Positions 1 to 6,081 are shown, counted from the first letter of the stretch. The stretch is 6,572 bases of DNA from Verrucomicrobia subdivision 3 bacterium UBA7542 (GCA_002479245.1 DLMG01000146.1:1-6572); one strand, 5' to 3'. A program made the numbers and translations. The notes: generated by a model not told the origin, from the letters alone.

Positions 1-37
1 GAGTTTTGAGACAGTCTCAGCCGCACAGCCCAAACTT

Positions 38-1216
38 TCACCGGGCGGTCTTCCAAATCGTCACCAGCCCGCCCAGCCCGAACAGCAGCAGCACGCTCAC
101 GGCCGCCGCGCCGCTGCTGGCGTATTGCGGCAGGAATTGCAGCGACGCCGCGCCGACGCCGGGCCCGATGAAATTGCCCACGCCGATGGCGGCCTCGTGG
201 ATGCCGCCGTGTTCGCCCTTGTCCTTGCCCGCATCCATCGAATAGAACAGCGACGAGTAATAAATCAGGCCGATGGCGATGCCGAAAATGATCTGCGCCG
301 CCAGCACCGCGACGAGGCTCGGCACAATCAGAATCGTCGCAAACGAGACGATGAGCAGGGCGAACGCCGTCACGAGCCAGCGAAAATGGTAATGCCAGTC
401 CGTCCACAACCACAGCACGACAAACGTGCCGAGCCGCACAAAGCCCCACAACGAGCACGCAAACCCGGCGAACATCGGCGTGAGATGAAAATGCGCGGCC
501 AACGTGGGCAGCATGGGGATGAACGTGTTGATGGCGATGTAGGCAAACGGATTCGCCAGCCACGCCATGCGGAGAAAGGCCTTCGTTTTGGCGGGCGAAG
601 GCCGGTGCGGGTCGGGCGCGGGCGCGGATTCGTGGCCGTTGGTGCGTGCGTCGTTCGCGTGTGTTTGCAGCCAGAAAACCAGGGCCAGCAAGGCGATGAA
701 AACGGCGATGGGCAGGAAGAAAATGGTTTTGAATCCAAATTTTTCCGCCAGCGTGCCGCCGCAAAAAAGCGCCAGCGCGTTCGTTGCGGCCCAGACGACA
801 TTGTAAATGCCCACCATGCGCGGCAGGCCGGCGGCGTCCTCGCCTTCGCTCACGAGCGCCTCAATCGTCGGCCAGATGAAACACATTCCGACGTTTAACA
901 CCCCGGTGGCCAACACCAGGCCGAAGGCGGAGTTGAATTGCAAGCCGGCGGCCAGCGCCAGAATCATTACGCCGAAACCGACTTTGAGTGCGTTGAAATA
1001 GCCGCGCCGTTGCCCGAACCGCCCCCCCTGCCACGCGGAAAAAGTGTAAATGAGGCCGTTCAACGCGGCAAAAGCGAGATTGTCCCGGCCGCTGAAGCCA
1101 AACTGGTCCCGCATGAAAAAATAAATGTAGTAGGAATAAAGGGACACGGAGAAGGAACTCATGCCTTCGATGGCAAAACAAACGGTCTTAAACTGACGGC
1201 TTTCTCGGGTGCTCAT
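38..1216 (-). CDS. MFS transporter, substrate unknown
   Basis: This is a 392-aa integral membrane protein of the major facilitator superfamily, about the usual length, with roughly twelve hydrophobic segments. The halves are split by a hydrophilic Pro/Ala/His-rich loop at about residues 184-212. Segments fall near residues 11-33, 45-63, 75-93, 97-120, 135-155 and 163-183 in the first half; the second half runs from about 217 to 388. A degenerate MFS loop 2-3 signature is visible as GGRFGQRR at 64-71. The sequence does not reveal the substrate. The reading frame stays open upstream to 1375, but that stretch lies inside the Nudix gene and encodes Arg/Gly-rich protein unlike a transporter. I chose the ATG at 1216-1214, which overlaps the Nudix stop as ATGA. 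A GGAG lies about 14 bases upstream, too far to be a good ribosome binding site, so translational coupling is likely. Family is confident; function is open. Confidence 0.85.
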   Translation of the reverse strand: MSTRESRQFKTVCFAIEGMSSFSVSLYSYYIYFFMRDQFGFSGRDNLAFAALNGLIYTFSAWQGGRFGQRRGYFNALKVGFGVMILALAAGLQFNSAFGLVLATGVLNVGMCFIWPTIEALVSEGEDAAGLPRMVGIYNVVWAATNALALFCGGTLAEKFGFKTIFFLPIAVFIALLALVFWLQTHANDARTNGHESAPAPDPHRPSPAKTKAFLRMAWLANPFAYIAINTFIPMLPTLAAHFHLTPMFAGFACSLWGFVRLGTFVVLWLWTDWHYHFRWLVTAFALLIVSFATILIVPSLVAVLAAQIIFGIAIGLIYYSSLFYSMDAGKDKGEHGGIHEAAIGVGNFIGPGVGAASLQFLPQYASSGAAAVSVLLLFGLGGLVTIWKTAR

Positions 1217-1677
1217 ATCCGGCTGGAAATCTCCCTGATGGCGGAGCGACAATACCATTTCACCGCGTCCGACATCGGCGGCCGCAGCATGTCCAATTCC
1301 GCGGCGGAACACCAGCGGATGTCGTGATGCTCGCCGGTCGCCAACATTAGCTTGCCGCCCTTGGGCCGCGCCCAATACATCATGCCGATGTGCTCGTGGG
1401 TTTCGTTAATGCGGTGGATGTCCAAAAAGCGCGGCGCGATGAGCGCGCGGGTGCCCGGCCCGGTCGTGGGCGGGCGTTCGCCGAGCAATTCCACGTCGAG
1501 ACCGCTTTCTTCCTTCGCCTCGCGCAACGCGGCCTGCTCCGGGTCTTCGTCCAGTTCGATGTGTCCGCCGAGCGGCAGCCATTTGTCCAGCTTGCGATGG
1601 TGGATGAGCAAAATTCTGCCGTCGTGAACGACAAAAATGGCGACGGTGAAATCAATTTTTTCGTGGAGGTGAGGCAT
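1213..1677 (-). CDS. Nudix hydrolase
   Basis: This 154-aa protein is a Nudix-family pyrophosphohydrolase, which cleaves nucleoside diphosphates linked to another moiety using Mg2+. The full Nudix signature GX5EX7REUXEEXGU is intact at residues 38-60: G38, E44, R52-E53, E56-E57, G59, with E53, E56 and E57 as expected metal ligands. The N-terminus MPHLHEKIDFTVAIFVV is, from memory, typical of a cytosolic Nudix group and fixes the start at the ATG at 1677-1675. A longer reading frame begins with TTG at 1761, but it runs through the inverted repeat at 1683-1753 and its extra residues look non-coding. No Shine-Dalgarno precedes the chosen ATG (AAAAT only). The stop overlaps the start of the MFS gene (ATGA), so the two are probably made together. 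The substrate cannot be read from the sequence; housecleaning of damaged or excess nucleotides is one possibility. Confidence 0.9.
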   Translation of the reverse strand: MPHLHEKIDFTVAIFVVHDGRILLIHHRKLDKWLPLGGHIELDEDPEQAALREAKEESGLDVELLGERPPTTGPGTRALIAPRFLDIHRINETHEHIGMMYWARPKGGKLMLATGEHHDIRWCSAAELDMLRPPMSDAVKWYCRSAIREISSRI

Positions 1678-1682
1678 ATTTT

Positions 1683-1753
1683 CGTAACGGCGTCTCGGCA
1701 GAGCGCCGCAAAGCATAAAAGAAAGTGCGGCGCTCTGCCGAGCTGCCGCTACG
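1683..1753. repeat. Imperfect 27-bp inverted repeat (REP/MITE-like palindrome)
   Basis: Arms 1683-1709 and 1727-1753 are reverse complements at 24 of 27 positions, around a 17-base AT-rich loop (1710-1726). The inner 16 bp, CTCGGCAGAGCGCCGC (1694-1709) against 1727-1742, pair perfectly. The element fills nearly all of the 80-bp gap between the FmdB-type gene (stop 1758) and the Nudix ATG (1677). It has no T-run on either side, so it is a poor intrinsic terminator. It looks like a dispersed palindromic repeat. I believe similar GC-rich palindromes recur in Verrucomicrobiota genomes, but that is recollection; nothing in this window proves more than one copy. Confidence 0.85.
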
Positions 1754-1757
1754 CAGC

Positions 1758-2258
1758 TCAATAATCATACAAACCGCTGTCTTTCGTGTACCCGCCGCCG
1801 CAGCCGCCACCTTCCGGGCCGCCCATGAAATCGCCCAGTACGTCGCCCATGTCAGCTTCAATCTTTTCCGGGTCTTCGCCGGCTTCGAGACGTTTGATGG
1901 CTGTGTCGAATTCTTTCGGCACTGAACCTGGAGGCATGAGGTCTTTCATTTTTTTCATCATGTGCGCCATGTGCCGCGGGTTGTTTTCGTCCAGATGTTC
2001 CATGTCGCGTTCCATTTCCATCATGGCTCGCTCGACGCGTGGATCATCGAAATCGGGCAGGGGTGGACCTTCCCCGGCCATTTCATCTTTTGCCGCCGGT
2101 TCCTTCAGCCCCTTGGTCATGGCGAACCGGCTGATTTGCCGGGACATTTTTTTGCCGCCGCACTTGGGACAGACGGGAAGACGGCCGGGATTCACGCGCT
2201 TCGACAGGAAGCTGAAAATCCGGCGGCACTTCGGACAGGCAAATTCATAAATCGGCAT
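1758..2258 (-). CDS. FmdB-family zinc-ribbon protein with long C-terminal tail
   Basis: This 166-aa protein begins MPIYEFACPKC, the hallmark opening of the FmdB (CxxC_CxxC_SSSS) zinc-ribbon family. Four cysteines, C8-x2-C11 and C30-x2-C33, would bind one zinc. The family was named for a putative regulator of formamidase/amidase genes, but most members have no established role. Typical members are short (about 70-110 aa); this one carries a tail of about 100 residues. That tail has an acidic Met-rich helix (about 72-108, with H88, H96, H99 among many Met), then a segment IKRLEAGEDPEKIEADMGD (121-139). I recall this last stretch from other long FmdB-like proteins. It ends in a Gly-rich stretch with one Cys (C153). 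The ATG at 2258 follows the 7-bp tandem repeats by 5 bases and has no Shine-Dalgarno. The product is probably cytosolic: no signal or membrane segment is visible. Confidence 0.85.
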   Translation of the reverse strand: MPIYEFACPKCRRIFSFLSKRVNPGRLPVCPKCGGKKMSRQISRFAMTKGLKEPAAKDEMAGEGPPLPDFDDPRVERAMMEMERDMEHLDENNPRHMAHMMKKMKDLMPPGSVPKEFDTAIKRLEAGEDPEKIEADMGDVLGDFMGGPEGGGCGGGYTKDSGLYDY

Positions 2259-2263
2259 ACCGG

Positions 2264-2291
2264 GATTTACGATTCACGATTTACGATTTAC
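2264..2291. repeat. Four tandem 7-bp repeats (GATTTAC)
   Basis: Four heptamers lie head to tail: GATTTAC (2264-2270), GATTCAC (2271-2277, one T-to-C change), GATTTAC (2278-2284) and GATTTAC (2285-2291). They sit in the 59-bp gap between the acyl carrier protein gene and fmdB, ending 5 bp from the fmdB ATG. Read on the coding (minus) strand the unit is GTAAATC. Heptameric tandem repeats in short intergenic gaps are known from several bacterial groups and vary in copy number by slippage. No function is evident here. Confidence 0.8.
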
Positions 2292-2298
2292 GCGCCAC

Positions 2299-2326
2299 AA
2301 AAAAATCGCGGCACAGGTTACTGTGC
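2299..2326 (-). terminator. Possible weak terminator after the acyl carrier protein gene
   Basis: On the minus strand a 6-bp stem GCACAG/CTGTGC (2326-2321 with 2316-2311) has a 4-base loop that contains the TAA stop codon. Five bases later comes a run of seven T (2305-2299). Stem strength and the spacer before the T-run are poor for an intrinsic terminator, so this is a tentative call. Confidence 0.35.
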
Positions 2327-2854
2327 TTTCTCTTTCAGGGCTTCAGCAACGTAATCAACAACACTTTGAAAAGTAGTCATTTTTTCTGCCGCTGAATTTG
2401 GAATTTCTATCCCGAATTCCTTTTCGATTTGGATGACAAACTCCACCGTGGACATGGAATCCAAATCATCCATCCGCAAATCTTGAATGAAACGGTCCGA
2501 GGGTTTCATTCCCGATAAATCGACATCCATGAGATTGGTCAAAATTTTTCGCAGTTTGGCGGCAATCTCCGCGCGGTCGGATGAAAAATATCGCAAGCCA
2601 AATTCCTGTTCGGTCAGAGATGGACGCCTTGCCATGTGTTCGGCTACTCTCTGTTTTACCGCCGTGTCGCTTAATCTAACGGCAAAAAAGGCACAGACAA
2701 GCGCGCTAAGAAAACAAATTGCGCACGCCCACCACGATAATGGCCACGCAAAAATTGTTGGAGTTATTTTTGTGGGCAGCAAAACCAATCCGAGAGCAAC
2801 CAAAATCAAAACGACTTGGGCAAAGTTCAAGAGCCAGGGATTTTTCGCTTTCAT
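2318..2854 (-). CDS. Membrane-anchored acyl carrier protein
   Basis: This 178-aa protein has two parts. Residues 1-60 hold two hydrophobic helices (about 8-27 and 34-59). Residues of about 94-176 form an acyl carrier protein domain. The carrier motif D-D-L-D-S-M (129-134) places the phosphopantetheine attachment at Ser133, and the following helices (FVIQIEKEFGIEIPNS) match ACP helices II-III. A charged linker (61-93) joins them, so the carrier domain should sit on the cytoplasmic face. Ordinary AcpP is about 75-80 aa and soluble; the anchored form would hold an acyl or aminoacyl cargo at the membrane, but no ketosynthase, ligase or acyltransferase lies in the window. The start is well fixed: TAG lies four codons before this ATG with no ATG, GTG or TTG between. 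No Shine-Dalgarno is visible. Hand-counted GC is 217/480 (45%) over 2341-2820, against 58% in part of korB, which hints at transfer or relaxed selection. Confidence 0.88.
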   Translation of the reverse strand: MKAKNPWLLNFAQVVLILVALGLVLLPTKITPTIFAWPLSWWACAICFLSALVCAFFAVRLSDTAVKQRVAEHMARRPSLTEQEFGLRYFSSDRAEIAAKLRKILTNLMDVDLSGMKPSDRFIQDLRMDDLDSMSTVEFVIQIEKEFGIEIPNSAAEKMTTFQSVVDYVAEALKEKAQ

Positions 2855-2863
2855 GAGAACTAT

Positions 2864-2902
2864 CTAAAAACAACAAACGCCCCGATGCAAGCTGGGGCAT
2901 TT
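2864..2902 (-). terminator. Intrinsic terminator after korB
   Basis: Arms 2894-2902 and 2875-2883 pair over 9 bp (AAATGCCCC with GGGGCGTTT on the minus strand, one G-U) around a 10-base loop. A T-rich tail GTTGTTTTTAG follows (2874-2864). It begins 13 bp past the korB stop and should end the korAB transcript. Its tail finishes about 10 bases before the ATG of the carrier-protein gene, so that gene needs its own promoter or readthrough. Confidence 0.82.
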
Positions 2903-2915
2903 GTGCGGGAAGAAT

Positions 2916-3857
2916 TTACTTCAGCCGGTCGAAGGTCTTCTGGAGAATCTGCCAGTCTTTCAAGCCTTTGACTTTTTCCATCATGCCGCGATTGATTTCG
3001 GCCTCCTTGGCGTTTTTCGTGGGCTTGTTGATGTTGTAGAAAATGCCGAAGTAGCCTGGAAAATCCGTGCCGGCGAGCTGGTAGGCGGCCGTTTCGTCAG
3101 TCGCGTCGTGGTCCTTCGGAATTTCCTTGAACATGCCGCCTTTGCGGGGATTCGCGGCGTCAAACGCACCTTCGTAAAATTCCACGCATTCGCTCAGACA
3201 TTCGATGAAACTGAAGCCGTCGTGGTCCATCGCGGCCTCCATCATCGCCAGCACGTGATTGGGGTTCGTGGACGTGGTGCGGGCGACGAACGTGGCGCCC
3301 GCGGCAATGGCCTGTTTCATCGGGTTGATGGGATAATCCACCGCGCCCCAAGGGTCGGTCTTGCTCTTGAAACCGAGCGGCGAAGTGGGCGAAGTCTGCT
3401 TTTTCGTCAGGCCATAAACCCAGTTGTCCATGACGACATAGGTGAGCTTCACGTTTTTGCGCGCGGTGTGACTGAAATGATTGCCGCCAATCGAATACGC
3501 GTCGCCGTCGCCGCCGAAAGCGAACACGTGCAAATCCGGCCGGGAAAGTGAAATGCCGCTGGCAAACGGCAGCGCGCGCCCGTGGATGAAATGCACCCCG
3601 TGCGCCTGCACAAAATACGGAAACCGGCTCGAACAGCCGATGCCCGCAATGCTGACGAATTGCTCGTGCGTGAGCTTGCGCTTTTCAATGAGCTTGAAGT
3701 AAAGCGCGAGCACCGAGAAATCGCCGCAACCGGGACACCACGTCGGGTGATCGGCGGCAAGCTCCTTTTTCGTCAGCCCCTTGCGCTCGGAACCGGGCAC
3801 CGGCGCCATGGCAGGAACATCCACCCGCACGGGACTTTCGGCAATCATTTCGCTCAT
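2916..3857 (-). CDS. korB: 2-oxoacid (2-oxoglutarate):ferredoxin oxidoreductase, beta subunit
   Basis: This 313-aa protein is the thiamine-diphosphate and [4Fe-4S] subunit of a 2-oxoacid:ferredoxin oxidoreductase, which oxidatively decarboxylates a 2-oxoacid to an acyl-CoA and reduces ferredoxin. Visible cluster ligands are C41 and C44 in WCPGCGD, C75 in GIGCSSR, and C224 in SECVEF; the 31-residue spacing of the second to third matches the archaeal OFOR structures as I recall them. The ThDP/Mg motif runs from GDGDAYSIGGNH (about 116-127) to MDNWVYGLTKKQ (143-154). The length suits KorB. The frame opens with TTG at 3878 directly after the korA stop; I prefer the ATG at 3857, leaving a 21-bp gap, although its ribosome binding site is weak and ATG 3848 is also possible. 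2-oxoglutarate is the likely substrate by analogy with two-subunit KorAB enzymes; pyruvate or other 2-oxoacids cannot be excluded. Confidence 0.93.
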   Translation of the reverse strand: MSEMIAESPVRVDVPAMAPVPGSERKGLTKKELAADHPTWCPGCGDFSVLALYFKLIEKRKLTHEQFVSIAGIGCSSRFPYFVQAHGVHFIHGRALPFASGISLSRPDLHVFAFGGDGDAYSIGGNHFSHTARKNVKLTYVVMDNWVYGLTKKQTSPTSPLGFKSKTDPWGAVDYPINPMKQAIAAGATFVARTTSTNPNHVLAMMEAAMDHDGFSFIECLSECVEFYEGAFDAANPRKGGMFKEIPKDHDATDETAAYQLAGTDFPGYFGIFYNINKPTKNAKEAEINRGMMEKVKGLKDWQILQKTFDRLK

Positions 3858-3878
3858 AACAATTTTTGGCTTTAACAA

Positions 3879-5708
3879 TTAGACGGTTTTGGCGGCCTGG
3901 CCGTTCGACGACAGTTTCATTTTCACCGCCGCGAGAATCTCCTTCACCTTCCACGTCAGGCCGTCGGTCTTGTTGATGCCCCGGATCCGGGGATCGCAAT
4001 AACGGGCGCGCAGCATGCCGGCAAGCTGGCCGTATCCGTAAAACCCTTCATCGTTCATCTCCACGACGAACACGTGGTGGAAGCCGGAAAAAATGTTGTC
4101 CAACCCGTGCGGCAGCGGACTGAGGTGTTTGATGTGCAGCGATGAGATGCTGTCGCCGGCGGCACGGGCGCGGTCCACGGCTTCGCGAATCGGGCCTTGC
4201 GTCGAACCCCAGCCAACGAGCAGGACGTTGCCCTCCGGCGGACCGTAAACCTTCGGCACGGGCACCGTCGCCTGGAGGGCCAGCAGTTTCTTGCGCCGCT
4301 TGGCGACCATGGCCTGGTGCATCTTGGGCGCAGCGGTCGGGTGGCCGGCTTCATCGTGCTCAAGGCCGGTCGCAACGGGATATTTGCCGCTGGCAATGCG
4401 TGTGCCGGGCACGACGCGCGGGACAACCCCGTCCGGGGCGGACAAATCATACGGCGTGAAATCGGGAACCGTCGTCAGGTCGGGCGAAATGTCCTGGCAG
4501 ATTTTTTCGAGGTCCGGCTCTCGAAACGCCTCAATGCGCGTGGCGATGGCTTGGTCGCTCAAAATGAAAACCGGAACATTATATTTGCGCGCGATGTTGA
4601 CGGCCTCGATGGCGATGTAAAAACAATCCTCGACGTTGGCCGGCGCCAGCACGACGCGGGGCGAGTCGCCGTGGCTGCCGAAACGGGCAATGTTCAGATC
4701 GGATTGCTCGACACTGGTCGGCAAGCCGGTGGACGGACCGCCACGCTGGACGTCCACAATCACCAGCGGCACTTCGGCCATGACCGCCCAACCCAGAGCT
4801 TCGCTCTTCAGGGAAATGCCGGGGCCGCTGGAACCGGTGACCGCCACCCGGCCCGCATAACTCGCGCCCACAGCCATGGAGATGGACGCGATTTCGTCCT
4901 CGCACTGGATAAACGAGCCGCCGTATTTGGGCAGTTCGCGCCGGAGCAATTCCATGACGTCTGTCCAGGGCGTGATGGGATAACCCGCGCCGAAACGGAC
5001 TCCCGCGGCAATGAAACCATAACCCAGTGCTTCATTGCCGTTCATGACGACCTGATGGCCGCCCTTACCCGGGCCTTCGGTGAATTTGAAAGTTTCCAGC
5101 AAATTACCGATGTCGTAGGAATAACCCGCGTGAAACGCCACGAGCGCATTTTTCACGATGCTTTCATCCTTGCCGCCAAAGCGTTCGGCAATCAGTTTTT
5201 CCAGTTTCGGCACGTTGAGATCGAACGTCCGCGCAATCAGGCCGAGCGCGTAAATGTTTTTGCCCTTGTCCTTGGCCGTGCCGCCAATGGCCTCAACGGC
5301 CAGAGTGGAAATGGGAATGCCGACATGGCGGTAATCCTTCTGCCATTCGGGATTTGGTTCGACGTGGTCGGCATCAAAAAGCACGATGCCGCCTCTTTTG
5401 AGCGAGCCGATGTGGTCTTCGTAGGAATGTTGGTAAAGCGCCAGCAACACATCGGCCTCGTCGCCCGCGCTCAACACTTCGCCCGAACCGATGCGCACCT
5501 GGAAAATCGAGGGGCCGCCGGAAATGGTGGGCGGAATCGTCATGAAGGTCATGACTTCCTGCTCGCTGCGGCCGGCCAGCCGCGCGAGGAATCCACCGAT
5601 GGCCTGGATGCCGTCCTGCGAATTGCCGGCGATGCGGATCACCGCCTCGTTGATCCTCGAAACCTTCGGCGCGCCACCCGGCGACGCGGCTGTCATTGTA
5701 TCACTCAT
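3879..5708 (-). CDS. korA: 2-oxoacid (2-oxoglutarate):ferredoxin oxidoreductase, fused gamma-alpha subunit
   Basis: This 609-aa protein carries the gamma domain at the N-terminus (about 20-205) fused to the alpha domain (about 215-595), the arrangement of two-subunit KorAB enzymes. Alpha-domain marks are GYPITPWTD (242-250), the CEDEIASISMAVGASYAG block (269-286), SSGPG (293-297), the VQRGGPSTGLPTSVEQSDL stretch (320-338), and TGLEHDEAGHPT (447-458), which I associate with KorA. YPITP and the following loop are known to contact 2-oxoacid and CoA in this family. With KorB it would convert 2-oxoglutarate and CoA to succinyl-CoA in the TCA cycle, passing electrons to ferredoxin. No ferredoxin-like delta subunit is encoded here, so a separate ferredoxin must serve. 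The ATG at 5708 has GGAG four bases upstream, the best ribosome binding site in the window. korB follows 21 bp after the stop, and both end at the terminator at 2864-2902. Confidence 0.94.
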   Translation of the reverse strand: MSDTMTAASPGGAPKVSRINEAVIRIAGNSQDGIQAIGGFLARLAGRSEQEVMTFMTIPPTISGGPSIFQVRIGSGEVLSAGDEADVLLALYQHSYEDHIGSLKRGGIVLFDADHVEPNPEWQKDYRHVGIPISTLAVEAIGGTAKDKGKNIYALGLIARTFDLNVPKLEKLIAERFGGKDESIVKNALVAFHAGYSYDIGNLLETFKFTEGPGKGGHQVVMNGNEALGYGFIAAGVRFGAGYPITPWTDVMELLRRELPKYGGSFIQCEDEIASISMAVGASYAGRVAVTGSSGPGISLKSEALGWAVMAEVPLVIVDVQRGGPSTGLPTSVEQSDLNIARFGSHGDSPRVVLAPANVEDCFYIAIEAVNIARKYNVPVFILSDQAIATRIEAFREPDLEKICQDISPDLTTVPDFTPYDLSAPDGVVPRVVPGTRIASGKYPVATGLEHDEAGHPTAAPKMHQAMVAKRRKKLLALQATVPVPKVYGPPEGNVLLVGWGSTQGPIREAVDRARAAGDSISSLHIKHLSPLPHGLDNIFSGFHHVFVVEMNDEGFYGYGQLAGMLRARYCDPRIRGINKTDGLTWKVKEILAAVKMKLSSNGQAAKTV

Positions 5709-5712
5709 GGAA

Positions 5713-5716
5713 CTCC
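5713..5716 (-). promoter_or_regulatory. Shine-Dalgarno of korA
   Basis: GGAG on the minus strand lies four bases before the korA ATG (5708-5706). It supports that start and is the only well-placed ribosome binding site I could find among the seven protein-coding genes here. Confidence 0.6.
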
Positions 5717-5789
5717 GCGGTTAAATTTTTCTGCGACGCAAGGTGAACTGGCTGCTGAAGATGAATCAGCGCGACACCGTTGCCATGTC

Positions 5790-5819
5790 ACAGTAAGTCA
5801 ATTGATGCGAACGTGTCAA
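5790..5819 (-). promoter_or_regulatory. korA: Candidate sigma70-type promoter for korAB
   Basis: On the minus strand a perfect -35 box TTGACA (5819-5814) is followed after 18 bp by TACTGT (5795-5790), a poor -10 that keeps only the first T, the A and the last T. The palindrome TCAATTGA (5798-5805) lies in the spacer, where a repressor could act. The transcript would have a leader of about 75-80 bases before the korA ATG. The weak -10 keeps confidence low. Confidence 0.3.
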
Positions 5820-5968
5820 ATTCTAATGGTAGATTTATCTCGTTGCAAACAAGCAATTTACAACGCGCACGTGAAACCTATTTCAATCCCTTAGAAATTT
5901 GATTAGCAATTCTGATTAACGCTGGCTGCCGGGGGAAATTTTTCTTTTGGCTGATATTGTCGCCGCTT

Positions 5969-5988
5969 GCACAAACCAGGTTGTGTGC
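5969..5988. repeat. Short imperfect palindrome, possible operator
   Basis: GCACAAACC and GGTTGTGTGC face each other around one A, with a single extra G in the right arm. It lies about 95 bp before the coiled-coil gene. It may be a protein-binding site or chance; no consensus is recognised. Confidence 0.25.
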
Positions 5989-6081
5989 GTAGCGTTGCGG
6001 AGATTGAGAGTCACCCGGCGCAATACAAATCAGGCGACGGCGTGATGGAATCAAAATCCGCAGCCTGAAATTTTAAATCGA

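Larger units (their letters stand above)
5709..6081. other. Divergent intergenic region between korA and the coiled-coil gene
   Basis: This 373-bp stretch has no convincing reading frame and is AT-richer than the flanking korA gene. It must hold the promoters of korA (leftward) and of the gene at 6082 (rightward). Features visible by eye: a TTGACA box for korA, an 8-bp palindrome TCAATTGA (5798-5805), two direct copies of TGATTARC 13 bases apart (5900-5907 and 5913-5920), and a short imperfect palindrome at 5969-5988. I found no good -35/-10 pair for the rightward gene and no sign of a riboswitch or small RNA. Confidence 0.6.

Noticed and set aside
7..19. Palindrome TGAGACAGTCTCA just past the MFS stop
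   Set aside because: The loop is a single base and no T-run follows on the minus strand, so it is not a credible terminator; it may be a chance palindrome.
125..898. A 257-codon plus-strand reading frame
   Set aside because: It lies wholly inside the MFS gene on the opposite strand, is rich in Arg, Gly, His and Asp with no recognisable domain, and is a by-product of high GC.
1217..1375. N-terminal extension of the MFS protein to 1375
   Set aside because: These 53 residues overlap the Nudix coding region and look like frame-shifted coding sequence. The ATG at 1216 in an ATGA overlap is the better start.
1678..1761. N-terminal extension of the Nudix protein from TTG at 1761
   Set aside because: The extension is translated inverted repeat; the family-typical N-terminus begins at the ATG at 1677.
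5879..5893. TATTTCAATCCC, reminiscent of part of some CRISPR repeats
   Set aside because: It occurs once, with no regularly spaced copies or cas genes.
4197..5894. A 565-codon plus-strand reading frame opposite korA
   Set aside because: It is antisense to a highly conserved gene whose motifs are intact. Its product is Arg/Gly/His-rich low-complexity protein with no family signature, and no ribosome binding site supports it.
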